64,000 bases of DNA from Rhizobacter sp. OV335 (GCF_900142965.1 NZ_FRCQ01000018.1:1-64000), one strand, 5' to 3'. Positions 8,177 through 16,642 are shown, counted from the stretch's first letter. A program made the numbers and translations. Notes: generated by a model not told the origin, from the letters alone.

Positions 8177-9400
8177 CTACGCAGCGCAACTCCGGAAGCC
8201 GCTGAACTGCACATCGCAGCTCGGCAATTCGAAATTCCGATAGCAAGGATGCCGCAGCCGCTCGCGCGTCGCGAACGACGCGCCGCGCAGCACGCGATGC
8301 CGGTCGTCGAAGCCGGGCATCGTGTGGCCGCGGTCCGGACCCGGCTCGAAATGCGCATACGGCCGGAAGCGGCCTGCCGTCCATTCCCACACCTGGCCCC
8401 AGCGGAAGCCGCGCGATTCGCCGCTGCGCGCCGCATGCTCCCACTCCACCTCGGTCGGCAAGCGCCTGCCCGCCCAGCGGCACCAGGCATCGGCCTCGTA
8501 CCAGCTGATGTGCAGGGCAGCCTGCGCCAGCGGCACGCGCGTCAGCCGGCCGAAGCGCTGCTGCAACACGCCCTGGCGCATCTGGTCGACGTACAGCGGG
8601 CTGCGCCGCCCGCCCGCCTGCACCCAGGCCCAACCTTCGGGCGTCCACCAGCGCGCTTCGTCGTAACCGCCATCCTCGACGAACTCGCCGTACTGCGCCC
8701 AACTCACCGCCTGCGCATCGATCTCGAACTCGGGCAACGGCTCGTCGTGCGCCGGCTGCTCGTTGTCGTACGCGAAGCCCTCGCCCGCTTCGCTGCCGAT
8801 GCGCGCGCGCGACGCCGGGAACAGCAGCGGCGGCCGCGACGGCAGCGTCGACGGCGCCGGCCACAGCCCGGCGTCGAAGCCGAGCTGCTGCGACAGCACC
8901 GCCAGGCCCTCGGCATGCGCGTCTTCATGGAACAGCGCGAGGCGGAAGAAATACAGCGCGGCGTCGCCGTCGTGCGCATGCTCCAGCAGCTCGAGCGTGG
9001 TCTCCAGCGTCTCCGCCAGGTAGTGGCGCACCGCCTGCGCGTCGGGCAGCGCCAGCGCGCGGCGCGTGGCCACCGGCGCGAGCGAGGCGTCGAACCAGCC
9101 GTCGGCACCGGGCTCGATCGACGCGAGGCGCGGCGCGCGTTCGTCGCACTGCTCGCCGCGGTGGCGCTGCACGTTGCGGCCGATCCAGTACTCCTGGTAC
9201 CAGCCGAGGTGGCCGATCGTCCACAGCGGCGGATCGACCTCGGGCCGCAGCGCTTCCGGCACCTCGACGCGCGCGTTCTCGAAGGCCTGCAGCCAGCGCA
9301 GCGAATGGTTGCGGGCGTCCATCAGCGCGAGCGACAACAGGTCGCGGCCGGCGCGGCGCATGCGGGCCGCATCGATGGGCGGGGCTTGGAAATCCAGCAT
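8177..9400 (-). CDS. senA: SenA/EgtB-family iron-dependent selenoneine- or ergothioneine-type synthase
   Basis: This protein of about 407 residues joins an N-terminal DinB-like four-helix domain to a C-terminal formylglycine-generating-enzyme fold. H64 plus H158 and H162 (the 'HEDAHAE' HX3HXE motif, 158-164) are the expected non-heme iron ligands. 'WEWTAG' and 'LRGASF' mark the FGE domain. The 'PPLWTIGHLGWYQEYW' start and overall spacing look closer to SenA (C-Se bond formation in selenoneine synthesis) than to mycobacterial EgtB. Neither a SenB glycosyltransferase nor a SelD/SenC gene is nearby, so the substrate (selenosugar or thiol) is uncertain. ATG 9400 is preferred over TTG 9415; neither has a strong ribosome binding site. 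Confidence 0.75.
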   Translation of the reverse strand: MLDFQAPPIDAARMRRAGRDLLSLALMDARNHSLRWLQAFENARVEVPEALRPEVDPPLWTIGHLGWYQEYWIGRNVQRHRGEQCDERAPRLASIEPGADGWFDASLAPVATRRALALPDAQAVRHYLAETLETTLELLEHAHDGDAALYFFRLALFHEDAHAEGLAVLSQQLGFDAGLWPAPSTLPSRPPLLFPASRARIGSEAGEGFAYDNEQPAHDEPLPEFEIDAQAVSWAQYGEFVEDGGYDEARWWTPEGWAWVQAGGRRSPLYVDQMRQGVLQQRFGRLTRVPLAQAALHISWYEADAWCRWAGRRLPTEVEWEHAARSGESRGFRWGQVWEWTAGRFRPYAHFEPGPDRGHTMPGFDDRHRVLRGASFATRERLRHPCYRNFELPSCDVQFSGFRSCAA

Positions 9401-9459
9401 GGAAGGGGCGAACAATTTGGCGCGAGCGAATTGGCGCGAGAATAGCGCGCCGCGAGATA

Positions 9460-9475
9460 CTGTGGTTTCGTACAG
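9460..9475 (+). promoter_or_regulatory. LexA-type SOS box upstream of dinB
   Basis: CTGT-N8-ACAG, the conserved outer bases of the LexA operator, ends eight bases before the dinB start codon. The inner eight bases are less AT-rich than consensus. The position, overlapping the ribosome-binding region of a polymerase IV gene, makes SOS control plausible. Confidence 0.6.
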
Positions 9476-9483
9476 CCACCCCC

Positions 9484-10686
9484 ATGACCCGACGCCTGAT
9501 CGCCCACCTCGACATGGACGCCTTCTATGCGTCCGTCGAACTGCTGCGCTACCCCGAGCTGCGCGGCCAGGCGGTGGTGATCGGCGGCGGGCGCGACAGC
9601 AAGCCGCGGCAGCTGGCCGACGGCAGCTGGCGCTACGCGAAGCTGCGCGACTACACCGGCCGCGGCGTCATCACCACCTCCACCTACGCGGCGCGTGCGC
9701 TCGGCGTGTACTCGGCGATGGGCATGATGAAGGCGGCCCTGCTCGCGCCCGACGCGATCCTGCTGCCGGTCGACTTCGACGAATACCGCCGCTACTCGCG
9801 CCTGTTCAAGGCGGCGGTGCGGCAGATCGCCCCGCTGGTCGAAGACCGCGGCATCGACGAGATCTACATCGACCTGACCGACGTGCCCGGCGCGCAGCAC
9901 GACGCCGGCCGCAGCCTCGGCCAGGCGCTGAAGGATGCGGTGTTCGACGCCACCGGGCTGACCTGCTCGGTCGGCATCACGCCGAACAAGCTGCTGTCCA
10001 AGCTGTGCTCCGAACTCGACAAGCCGAACGGCCTGACGCTGCTGTCGCTCGACGAGATCCCGGCGCGCATCTGGCCGCTGGCCGCGAAGAAGGTCAACGG
10101 CATCGGCCCGAAGGCGAGCGAGAAGCTGGCCGGTTTCGGACTCCACACCATCGGCGACATCGCCGCGGCCGATCCGGTGTGGCTGGTCGAGCACTTCGGC
10201 AAGAGCTACGGCGCGTGGCTGCACGAGGCGGCGCACGGCCGCGACGAGCGCGGGGTGGTCACCTACAGCGAGCCGAAATCGATCAGCCGCGAGACCACCT
10301 TCGAGCGCGACCTGCACGCGGTGCGCGACCGGCCGGTGCTGTCGGCGATCTTCACCGAGCTGTGCGTCGAGCTGGCCGGCGACCTGGCGCGCAAGGGCTA
10401 CGCCGGCAAGACCATCGGCATCAAGCTGCGCTTCGACGATTTCAAGATCGTCACCCGCGACCTGACGCTGCCGGCCCACACGATGGATGCACGCACGATC
10501 CGCCGCGCGGCGGGCGAATGCCTGAAGCGCGTCGACCTGTCGCGCCGGCTGCGCTTGCTCGGCGTGCGCGCCGGCAACCTGGCGACGCTGAGCGAGCTGG
10601 TCACGCCGAAGACGGCCCCGCCCGAGGTGCACGAGCCCGAGCCTGTCTACGCGCCGATGCCGCTGTTCGACCAGCAAGACCCGTAG
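9484..10686 (+). CDS. dinB: Y-family DNA polymerase IV
   Basis: This is a 400-residue translesion polymerase. Catalytic carboxylates are D10 ('DMDAFYASVE') and D125-E126 ('DEIYID'). 'VGITPNKLLSKL' and the helix-hairpin-helix 'GIGPKASEKL' follow, with the little-finger domain at about 240-350. Compared with E. coli DinB, a charged insertion of about 20 residues lies at 37-60, within the fingers/palm junction, before 'RGVITTSTYAAR'. The C-terminus carries 'YAPMPLFDQ', resembling a beta-clamp-binding QxxLF-type tail. A LexA-type box sits directly upstream. It is divergent from the SenA-like gene. Confidence 0.93.
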   Translation: MTRRLIAHLDMDAFYASVELLRYPELRGQAVVIGGGRDSKPRQLADGSWRYAKLRDYTGRGVITTSTYAARALGVYSAMGMMKAALLAPDAILLPVDFDEYRRYSRLFKAAVRQIAPLVEDRGIDEIYIDLTDVPGAQHDAGRSLGQALKDAVFDATGLTCSVGITPNKLLSKLCSELDKPNGLTLLSLDEIPARIWPLAAKKVNGIGPKASEKLAGFGLHTIGDIAAADPVWLVEHFGKSYGAWLHEAAHGRDERGVVTYSEPKSISRETTFERDLHAVRDRPVLSAIFTELCVELAGDLARKGYAGKTIGIKLRFDDFKIVTRDLTLPAHTMDARTIRRAAGECLKRVDLSRRLRLLGVRAGNLATLSELVTPKTAPPEVHEPEPVYAPMPLFDQQDP

Positions 10687-10807
10687 GCCCACGCCCTTAT
10701 TGCCAACAATTCACGTTCGATGGACGATGCATCTCTGCGCGATCGGCAGACTGCATCCGTGGCCGACCTCGGTACGTAGATCCCGGCACGACACCTGAGG
10801 AGACCCC

Positions 10808-11743
10808 ATGCCCTTGCATCGACTGGCGCTCGCCTGCGCCATTCCACTCGCCGTCGCTGCCGCGCCGGTGCTGGCCCAGAGCAGCACGCACAGCGGCAAG
10901 CTGCTGCTGACCGGCGGCGTCAGCAGCATCGACGGTGCGGCCGGCGGCGGGCTGACGCCGTGGGCGGTGACCGGCGGCTACGGCACGACCCGCGAGTTCG
11001 GCGGCTCGGCCTTCGCGACCCGCGTGAAGACGCAGGACTACGGCCTGAGCGACTACGGCGTCGCCATCGCCTGGGACGACCGCGTCGAACTCTCGCTGGC
11101 CCACCAGGACTTCGACACCGGCCCGGTCGGCGGCGCGCTGGCCGGCGTGCTCGGCGACCCCTCGTTCAACGACCTGCGCCTGAAGCAGGACATCGTCGGC
11201 CTGAAGCTGCGCGTGGCCGGCGACGCGGTGCTCGACAGCGACAGCTGGATGCCGCAGGTCGCCGTCGGCCTGCAGTACAAGAAGGCCCATTCCGGGCCGC
11301 TGGCCGACGTGCTGACCGCGTTCGGTGCGAAGGACAGCGGCACCGACCTCTACGTCAGCGCGACCAAGCTGTTCCTCGGGCAGGGCGTGCTCGTCAACCT
11401 GACGCTGCGCGCCACCAAGGCCAACCAGAACGGCCTGCTCGGCTTCGGCGCCACCGACCACGACAGCTACCGGCTGCAGCCCGAGGTGTCGCTGGCGTAC
11501 CTGTTCAGCAAGAACATCGCGGCCGGCATCGAGTACCGCGCCAAGCCGGACAACTTCCGCCACAACACCGCGCTCGGCGCCGGCGCGCTGAAGGAGGACG
11601 ACTGGGCCGACCTGTTCATCGCGTGGGCGCCGTGCAAGAACTTCTCGCTGACCGCTGCCTACGTCGACCTCGGCAAGATCGTGCCGGGCGTCGTGACGCG
11701 CCGGCAGAGTGGCGCGTATGTGTCGGCGCAGATCGCGTTCTGA
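10808..11743 (+). CDS. DUF3034 outer-membrane beta-barrel protein
   Basis: This 311-residue exported protein has a cleavable signal peptide (about 1-23, ending 'VLAQ'). Repeated amphipathic strands of alternating residues and a C-terminal 'YVSAQIAF' with terminal Phe are typical of outer-membrane barrels. The family DUF3034 has no assigned biochemical role. It is followed after 19 nt by an exported truncated haemoglobin and then a cupredoxin, so the three probably form a cell-envelope redox or transport unit. That link is inferred from gene order. Confidence 0.8.
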   Translation: MPLHRLALACAIPLAVAAAPVLAQSSTHSGKLLLTGGVSSIDGAAGGGLTPWAVTGGYGTTREFGGSAFATRVKTQDYGLSDYGVAIAWDDRVELSLAHQDFDTGPVGGALAGVLGDPSFNDLRLKQDIVGLKLRVAGDAVLDSDSWMPQVAVGLQYKKAHSGPLADVLTAFGAKDSGTDLYVSATKLFLGQGVLVNLTLRATKANQNGLLGFGATDHDSYRLQPEVSLAYLFSKNIAAGIEYRAKPDNFRHNTALGAGALKEDDWADLFIAWAPCKNFSLTAAYVDLGKIVPGVVTRRQSGAYVSAQIAF

Positions 11744-11762
11744 ACCTGCCAGGAGATTCCTC

Positions 11763-12212
11763 ATGAACCGCATCTTCTCTGCCCTGGCACATGCCGTCTT
11801 GCTGGGCGTCATGCTCGCCGCCGGCAACGCACGAGCCCAATCCACCCCCACCGACGACGCGCTCTACCAGCAGCTCGGCGCGCAGCCCGGCCTCGTGAAG
11901 CTGGTCGACGACTTCATGGTCCGGCTGCTGGCCGACCCGCGGATGAACCCGTTCTTCAAGGACGTCGACCAGGCGCACGTGAAGGCCGAGCTGGTCACGC
12001 AGTTCTGCGAGGTTTCGGGCGGCCCGTGCAGGCGCAAGGGCCCGGACATGAAGCAGGCGCATGCCGGCATGGACATCAACAAGAACAACTTCAACGCCTT
12101 GGTCGAGGTGCTGCAGCAGGCGATGGACGCGCAAGGCATCGCGTTCACCGCGCAGAACAAGCTGCTCGCGAAGCTCGCACCGATGCACCGAGACATCATC
12201 AACACACCCTGA
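11763..12212 (+). CDS. Exported group I truncated haemoglobin
   Basis: This 149-residue protein has a signal peptide (about 1-25, 'GNARAQ') followed by a globin of the truncated type. 'LYQQLGAQPGLVKLVDDF' is the typical start, and H100 in 'QAHAGMDI' is the expected proximal heme ligand. AGGAG precedes the ATG closely. Truncated globins bind oxygen or NO and are usually cytoplasmic, so a predicted periplasmic form is unusual. Flanking genes encode an outer-membrane barrel and a cupredoxin, suggesting periplasmic electron transfer, NO detoxification or metal handling. Confidence 0.88.
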   Translation: MNRIFSALAHAVLLGVMLAAGNARAQSTPTDDALYQQLGAQPGLVKLVDDFMVRLLADPRMNPFFKDVDQAHVKAELVTQFCEVSGGPCRRKGPDMKQAHAGMDINKNNFNALVEVLQQAMDAQGIAFTAQNKLLAKLAPMHRDIINTP

Positions 12213-12242
12213 ACCGCCATGACCTGGACACTGAAGCACCCC

Positions 12243-12974
12243 ATGACCTCTTTCAAACTGATCCCCCGTGCCGTCGCGCTCGCCGTGACCACCCTCGTTG
12301 CGCTGAGTGCGCAGGCCGCCAGCGTGCAGGTCCTCGTGACCGATGCCGACGGCAAGCCGGTCGTCGACACCGTCGTGCTGATCGAGCCGGCCATCAAGCC
12401 GCTGCTGAAGCCGGCCGCGGCGCCGGTCGTGATCGCGCAGGAGAACCTGCGCTTCGCACCCTTCCTGACCGTGGTGCCGGCGGGCAGCACGCTGCGCTTC
12501 CTGAACCGCGACAGCTACGACCACCATGTGCGCTCGGTGCCGAGCGGGCCGCTGGGCAGCATGCCGGCGGTGAAGAGCTTCGAGATGCGGCTGGATGCCG
12601 CGGAGTCGGCGCCGGCGCCCAGTGGCCGCGTTTCCGAGTACGGCGACGACAAGCCGGCGCCCGCGCGCACCAAGAAGACCGGCAGCTCGCAGGCCGACAT
12701 CAAGGTCGAGACCGCCGGCCCGATCGGGCTCGGCTGCCACCTGCATGCATCGATGCGCGGGCAGGTGTACGTGACCGACACGCCGTGGTTCGCGAAGACC
12801 GATGAGAACGGCATCGCGCGCATCGACAACGTGCCCGAGGGCGCGGCGCAGCTGGTGCTGTGGCACCCGGACCAGCTGCAGGACCAGCCGGCGCAGCCGG
12901 TGCAGGTGAGCGCCGAGGCGCTGAAGGCGACCGGCAAGCTCAACTTCGTGCCGCGCAAGCGCCGCGGCGCCTGA
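12243..12974 (+). CDS. Periplasmic cupredoxin-domain protein
   Basis: This protein of about 243 residues starts at the internal ATG 12243, which gives a good signal peptide ('LSAQAAS', cleavage near 26). The fold reads as a plastocyanin-like beta sandwich. His94 ('YDHHVRS'), Cys165, His168 and Met171 ('GCHLHASM') supply a type 1 copper site of the C-X2-H-X2-M kind. An extra charged loop (about 120-155) separates the ligands. Similar proteins are often labelled methylamine-utilisation proteins, although no amine dehydrogenase is nearby. It probably exchanges electrons with a periplasmic partner, possibly the haemoglobin encoded just upstream. Confidence 0.78.
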   Translation: MTSFKLIPRAVALAVTTLVALSAQAASVQVLVTDADGKPVVDTVVLIEPAIKPLLKPAAAPVVIAQENLRFAPFLTVVPAGSTLRFLNRDSYDHHVRSVPSGPLGSMPAVKSFEMRLDAAESAPAPSGRVSEYGDDKPAPARTKKTGSSQADIKVETAGPIGLGCHLHASMRGQVYVTDTPWFAKTDENGIARIDNVPEGAAQLVLWHPDQLQDQPAQPVQVSAEALKATGKLNFVPRKRRGA

Positions 12975-12985
12975 ACGTCACGACC

Positions 12986-14692
12986 TCACGACGCAGTGTC
13001 GGTGTGCCGCGTCGGCGGCAACATCGCCGCGATCGACTCGCTGATGCCGGTGATGCCCTGGTTGTTCAGGCCGGCGTCTTTCATCACCGCGTCGATGATG
13101 GGCTTGGCGATCTGGTACTGCAGTGCCGAATTGACGACCTGTTCCGGGAAGGTGCCGGTGCCACCGCCGCCGGCCTGAGCCGATCCCGCCGCGCCGCTCC
13201 CCTCGCCCCCCTGGCCCAGGCCATTGACCTGGAAGATGCGGATCGACTCGATCTGCTCCATCGGCTTGACGGCCTGCGCGATGATGTGCGGCAGCTGCTG
13301 CAGCAGCTGCATGCGCACCTGCAGGTCGATCTGGGCCGACGACAGCGTATTCAGCGCGTCGTTCAACGCGCGCCGCCCCTCGGCCTCGGCCAGCGCCGCC
13401 GCTTGGCGCGCCGCGGCCTCGATGCGGATCGCCTCGGCGCGATCGACCGTCGCGTCCTTCTCGGCCGCGGCGGCCACCTTCACGGCGATCGCCTTCTGCT
13501 GGGCGGTCTTGTCGGCCTCGATCAGCTCGATCTCCTTCAGGCGCTCGGCCACCGCGACCTCGCGCGCCGTCGTCACGCCTTCTTCCGACTTCACCGCTTC
13601 GGCGCGTGCCGCGTTGGCCGCGGCATCGGCGTCCGACTGCTCGCGCGACTTGTTGGCGATCGCGATCTGCGTGTCCTGGCGCGCGATCTCGACCTGCTTG
13701 CGCTGCTCGGCGCGCTGCACCTCGGTCTGGCGCTCGCTCTCGATGGTGCGCGTCTGCACGGCCAGGTTCTTCTCGATCTCGGCCGCCTTGATCTCGCGCT
13801 CGGCGACGATGCGCTTCTGGCTCACCTGGCGCTCCGCCTCGATCTTCACCGTCTCCGCTTCGCGGCTGCGCTCGGCCTGCTGCTGCGCGATCTGCGCCAT
13901 CTGCTCGGCACGCGCGATCTCGATCTCGCGCTGCTGGGTCAGCGTCGCGAACTCCTGGTCTTTCTCGATCAGCAGCTTCTGGCGCGATGCATCGAGGTTC
14001 TTGGTGCGCACCTGCATCTCGGTGTCCTGCTCGACGTCGTTGCGCTGCTTGCGGCGCGACTCGGTCTGCTCGGTCAGCCGCGTCAGGCCCTCGGCGTCGA
14101 AGGCGTTGTTCGGGTTGAAGAACTGCTTGTCGGTCTGGTCCAGGCTGGTCAGCGAGACGGACTCGAGCTCGAGCCCGTTCTTCTCCAGGTCTTCGGCCAC
14201 CGCGTTCTGCACCGCTTGCACGAACTCGCGGCGCTTGTCCTGCAGCTCCTGGATGGTCATGGTCGCGGCGGTCGCGCGCAGCGAATCGACGAACTTGTCC
14301 TCGACCAGCGCCTTCAGCTCGTTCGGGCTCAGCGTGCGCGCCCCCAGCGTCTGGGCCGCGGTGCTGATCGCTTCGGCGGTCTGCTTGACGCGCACGAAGA
14401 ACGCCGCGATCACGTCGACGCGCATGCGGTCTTTCGTGATCAGGCTCTCGCGCTCGCGGCGCAGCACCTCAAGCTTGAGCGTGTTCATGTTCACCATCAC
14501 CAGTTCATGGAACACCGGCAGCACGATGGCGCCGCCGTCCATGATGACCTTCTGGCCGCCCAGGCCGGTGCGAACGAACGCGGTTTCCTTCGTGGAGCGC
14601 TTGTAGAGCCGCGCCAGCACCAGGCCGATCAACACGATCGCCAGCAGCGCAATGGCGGCGAGCACGCCGATCTCGATCAGACTGTTCACCAT
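12986..14692 (-). CDS. Flotillin-family membrane-scaffold protein (YqiK-like)
   Basis: This 568-residue protein has one N-terminal membrane helix (about 8-28), an SPFH/band-7 domain (about 40-200) and a very long Glu/Ala/Lys/Arg-rich coiled coil (about 200-470). It ends in a glycine-rich tail near 500-525. This is the flotillin/YqiK layout, which oligomerises in membrane microdomains. It is the last gene of an operon with YqiJ and PspA, families linked to envelope stress and membrane fluidity. It converges with the cupredoxin gene with 11 nt between stops. Confidence 0.9.
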   Translation of the reverse strand: MVNSLIEIGVLAAIALLAIVLIGLVLARLYKRSTKETAFVRTGLGGQKVIMDGGAIVLPVFHELVMVNMNTLKLEVLRRERESLITKDRMRVDVIAAFFVRVKQTAEAISTAAQTLGARTLSPNELKALVEDKFVDSLRATAATMTIQELQDKRREFVQAVQNAVAEDLEKNGLELESVSLTSLDQTDKQFFNPNNAFDAEGLTRLTEQTESRRKQRNDVEQDTEMQVRTKNLDASRQKLLIEKDQEFATLTQQREIEIARAEQMAQIAQQQAERSREAETVKIEAERQVSQKRIVAEREIKAAEIEKNLAVQTRTIESERQTEVQRAEQRKQVEIARQDTQIAIANKSREQSDADAAANAARAEAVKSEEGVTTAREVAVAERLKEIELIEADKTAQQKAIAVKVAAAAEKDATVDRAEAIRIEAAARQAAALAEAEGRRALNDALNTLSSAQIDLQVRMQLLQQLPHIIAQAVKPMEQIESIRIFQVNGLGQGGEGSGAAGSAQAGGGGTGTFPEQVVNSALQYQIAKPIIDAVMKDAGLNNQGITGISESIAAMLPPTRHTDTAS

Positions 14693-14737
14693 GACCTCCT
14701 CCTCGATGGATCCGAAACGTTGTGGGTGCCCCGCACG

Positions 14738-15367
14738 CTACATCAGCGTCGGGTGCGGGTTTGCGATCACTCTGTAGATGCTGCCGACGCGCGACACCAC
14801 CAGCACCTCCATGCCGTCGGCCAGCGCCATGCCTGCGACGTCGGGCTCGGCCAGGAGGAAATGCGCTCGGCCGTGGGCGTCGCGCAGCCGCGCCTGCGAC
14901 GCGAGCCCGTCGCGGGTGGACGCGCAGGTGATGGTGGCGACGCGGCCGATGAACTCGCGTTCGCTGACGATGGAGCTTTCGTCGCGCGGGATGATCCGCC
15001 CGAGCGCGCCGCCGAGCAGGCGCACCGCCGCGATGGCGCCGGCTCCGGCCGGCACAGAGGCGACCAGGCCAGGCAGGTAGGCGCCGCTGACGCCCGAGGC
15101 GAGTATCTGCACCAGGTAGCCGCAGATCGAGAAGCCGGCCAGCAGCAGCACCAGCAGGATCAGCGTCGGCACCTTGCCCAGGTGCAGCCAGCCCAGCACG
15201 CCGTCCAGGGCGGCGTCGGAATGGGGCTCGGGCAGCAGCGAGTGGTCGATCCACTCGCTCGGGCTGAACGACGACAGCAGGCCGACCAGCTCCAGCACCG
15301 CGAGACCGAGCATCACCACGAAAGCCGCACCGAAGGGCACGGTCTGCGGCGCCGTCAGGAGGTTCAT
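14738..15367 (-). CDS. yqiJ: YqiJ-family inner-membrane protein with OB-fold tail
   Basis: This 209-residue protein has about three membrane helices (12-32, 66-90, 100-125) followed by a soluble C-terminal OB-like domain (about 140-205). The domain resembles NfeD proteins that partner with flotillins. It overlaps the PspA stop by four bases (ATGA), so translation is coupled. E. coli pairs yqiJ with yqiK in the same order as here, supporting a joint function at the membrane. Confidence 0.85.
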   Translation of the reverse strand: MNLLTAPQTVPFGAAFVVMLGLAVLELVGLLSSFSPSEWIDHSLLPEPHSDAALDGVLGWLHLGKVPTLILLVLLLAGFSICGYLVQILASGVSGAYLPGLVASVPAGAGAIAAVRLLGGALGRIIPRDESSIVSEREFIGRVATITCASTRDGLASQARLRDAHGRAHFLLAEPDVAGMALADGMEVLVVSRVGSIYRVIANPHPTLM

Positions 15368-16035
15368 GCCTGGGTCGCCTTCAGCTTCATCAGGCGTTCC
15401 TCGATCTGGTTGTTCAGCACCATGTCCTCCAGCTCCTTCAGTCGCGCGGCATGCTCGATCGACGTACCGGCCGCGGCCGGCGACAAGCCGGTCTCGCGCT
15501 GGTAGATGCGATCGAAGGCGGAGCTGGCGGCCTCGACCCGGCGCTCGCTGCTGCGCGTGGTGGCGGCATGTGCCGTGCCGCCGGCCACCGCCTTGCGCGA
15601 GGCGCGGAAGTTCTGCAGCGCCTCGGTCATCTCGCGGCGCTTGGCGAGCAGCGCGTTGACGTAGCCGGTGAGCTCGGTCTCTTCGCCGGACAGCTCGGCC
15701 AGCGAGCGCTCGAGCACCGGGATCTGGGCCTCGATGTCGAGCTGGCGCGCCACCGCGACGCGGGCCAGGTCTTCGCGCGACTGCGCGATCGCCTCGTCGA
15801 TGTGGGCCGACAGCTCGGTGTGGCGGCGGTTCAGCAGCGCGTGCTGTTGCTGTGCCAGGTGGCGGTTGGCCGCGGCGGTGCCCAGCTCGTGGCGCACCTC
15901 GTCAACCACCTTGTCGATTTCGCGCAGCGCCTGCTCCATCATCGCCTCGGGAGCGGCGCCTTCGAGCCGGTCGAGCAGCGCATGGGCACTGCCGACGATG
16001 ACGCGACCGACGCGCGCCTTCAGGGAATCAGCCAT
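15364..16035 (-). CDS. PspA/IM30-family membrane-stress protein
   Basis: This is a 223-residue, almost entirely helical coiled-coil protein of the PspA/IM30 family (ESCRT-III-like), which coats and repairs the inner membrane. It carries an amphipathic N-terminus 'KARVGRVIVGSAHALLDRLE' and conserved 'MMEQALREID'. The start at 16035 has a GGAGGT ribosome binding site. It overlaps the upstream gene by eight bases and the downstream yqiJ by four, giving a tightly coupled operon. No PspF-type activator is next to it, so control differs from the enterobacterial psp system. Confidence 0.88.
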   Translation of the reverse strand: MADSLKARVGRVIVGSAHALLDRLEGAAPEAMMEQALREIDKVVDEVRHELGTAAANRHLAQQQHALLNRRHTELSAHIDEAIAQSREDLARVAVARQLDIEAQIPVLERSLAELSGEETELTGYVNALLAKRREMTEALQNFRASRKAVAGGTAHAATTRSSERRVEAASSAFDRIYQRETGLSPAAAGTSIEHAARLKELEDMVLNNQIEERLMKLKATQA

Positions 16036-16537
16036 GGGGACCTCCTTGCTTGTCGTTGAGAAGCTGGGCGAGTTCGAGCGTGCTCTTCCAGTGTCGCCGC
16101 ACCACGCCGGGATCGAAAGCCGATGCCTCGCTGGTCGCGCCCTGGCGCAGCAGGCCATCGGCCATCGCAAACAGGCGGCGCACCAGCGCGTCTTCCAGCG
16201 CGCGCGCCTCGCCAGCATTGGCGGGGCGCGACGACACCACCAGCGCGAGCGTGGAGGTCAGCTGCTCCAGAGAAGCGGCCAGCAGGTCGGAGTGTCGGCC
16301 GGATTCGCGCTCGGCGGCCACCAGGCCGTCGCGCAGGCCGCCCATCAGGTCGCGCACCCAGGCATGGGCAGCAGCGTAGTCGAAGGCACCGTCGTACTGG
16401 CGCTTCAGCTGGGACAGCAGCACCCGCACCTTGTCGCTGTTGGTGGGCGCGCCTTCGATCTCCAGGCCGGCCAGCCAGAGGTAGATGTCGCCGGGCAATC
16501 GCGCGGACACCGGCTCCATGGACGCGGTTCTCACCAT
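16028..16537 (-). CDS. Conserved protein, first gene of PspA-YqiJ-flotillin operon, possible ribbon-helix-helix
   Basis: This 169-residue protein has no signal peptide or membrane helix. Residues about 9-45 ('VSARLPGDIYLWL' and 'NSDKVRVLLSQL') are consistent with a ribbon-helix-helix DNA-binding fold, and the rest is helical. It lies at the head of the operon, directly beside two small inverted repeats (16576-16602), so autoregulation of the operon is plausible. GGAAG stands before the ATG. I do not recognise a named family; the DNA-binding call is inference. Confidence 0.6.
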   Translation of the reverse strand: MVRTASMEPVSARLPGDIYLWLAGLEIEGAPTNSDKVRVLLSQLKRQYDGAFDYAAAHAWVRDLMGGLRDGLVAAERESGRHSDLLAASLEQLTSTLALVVSSRPANAGEARALEDALVRRLFAMADGLLRQGATSEASAFDPGVVRRHWKSTLELAQLLNDKQGGPHG

Positions 16538-16575
16538 GACGCTTCCTTCGCAGTTGTTCCGTTGCGATCCAGTGT

Positions 16576-16602
16576 ATTCAAATGAATTCGTTTGTCAACG
16601 AA
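16576..16602. promoter_or_regulatory. Adjacent palindromes between pspA operon and LysR gene
   Basis: ATTCA-AA-TGAAT (16576-16587) is followed at once by TTCGTT-TGTC-AACGAA (16587-16602). The AT-rich block stands out in GC-rich surroundings and lies between two divergent genes, so it probably contains promoters and operators. The binding protein is unknown; the RHH-like first gene of the operon is the obvious candidate. Confidence 0.5.
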
Positions 16603-16642
16603 CGGATTCGATGCGCCTGCGAGCGGCCTATCATCGCGCTTC

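Noticed and set aside
12860-15505. 881-codon plus-strand frame opposite flotillin and YqiJ
   Set aside because: It is entirely antisense to well-supported genes; its low-complexity Arg/Leu/His sequence mirrors the flotillin coiled coil.
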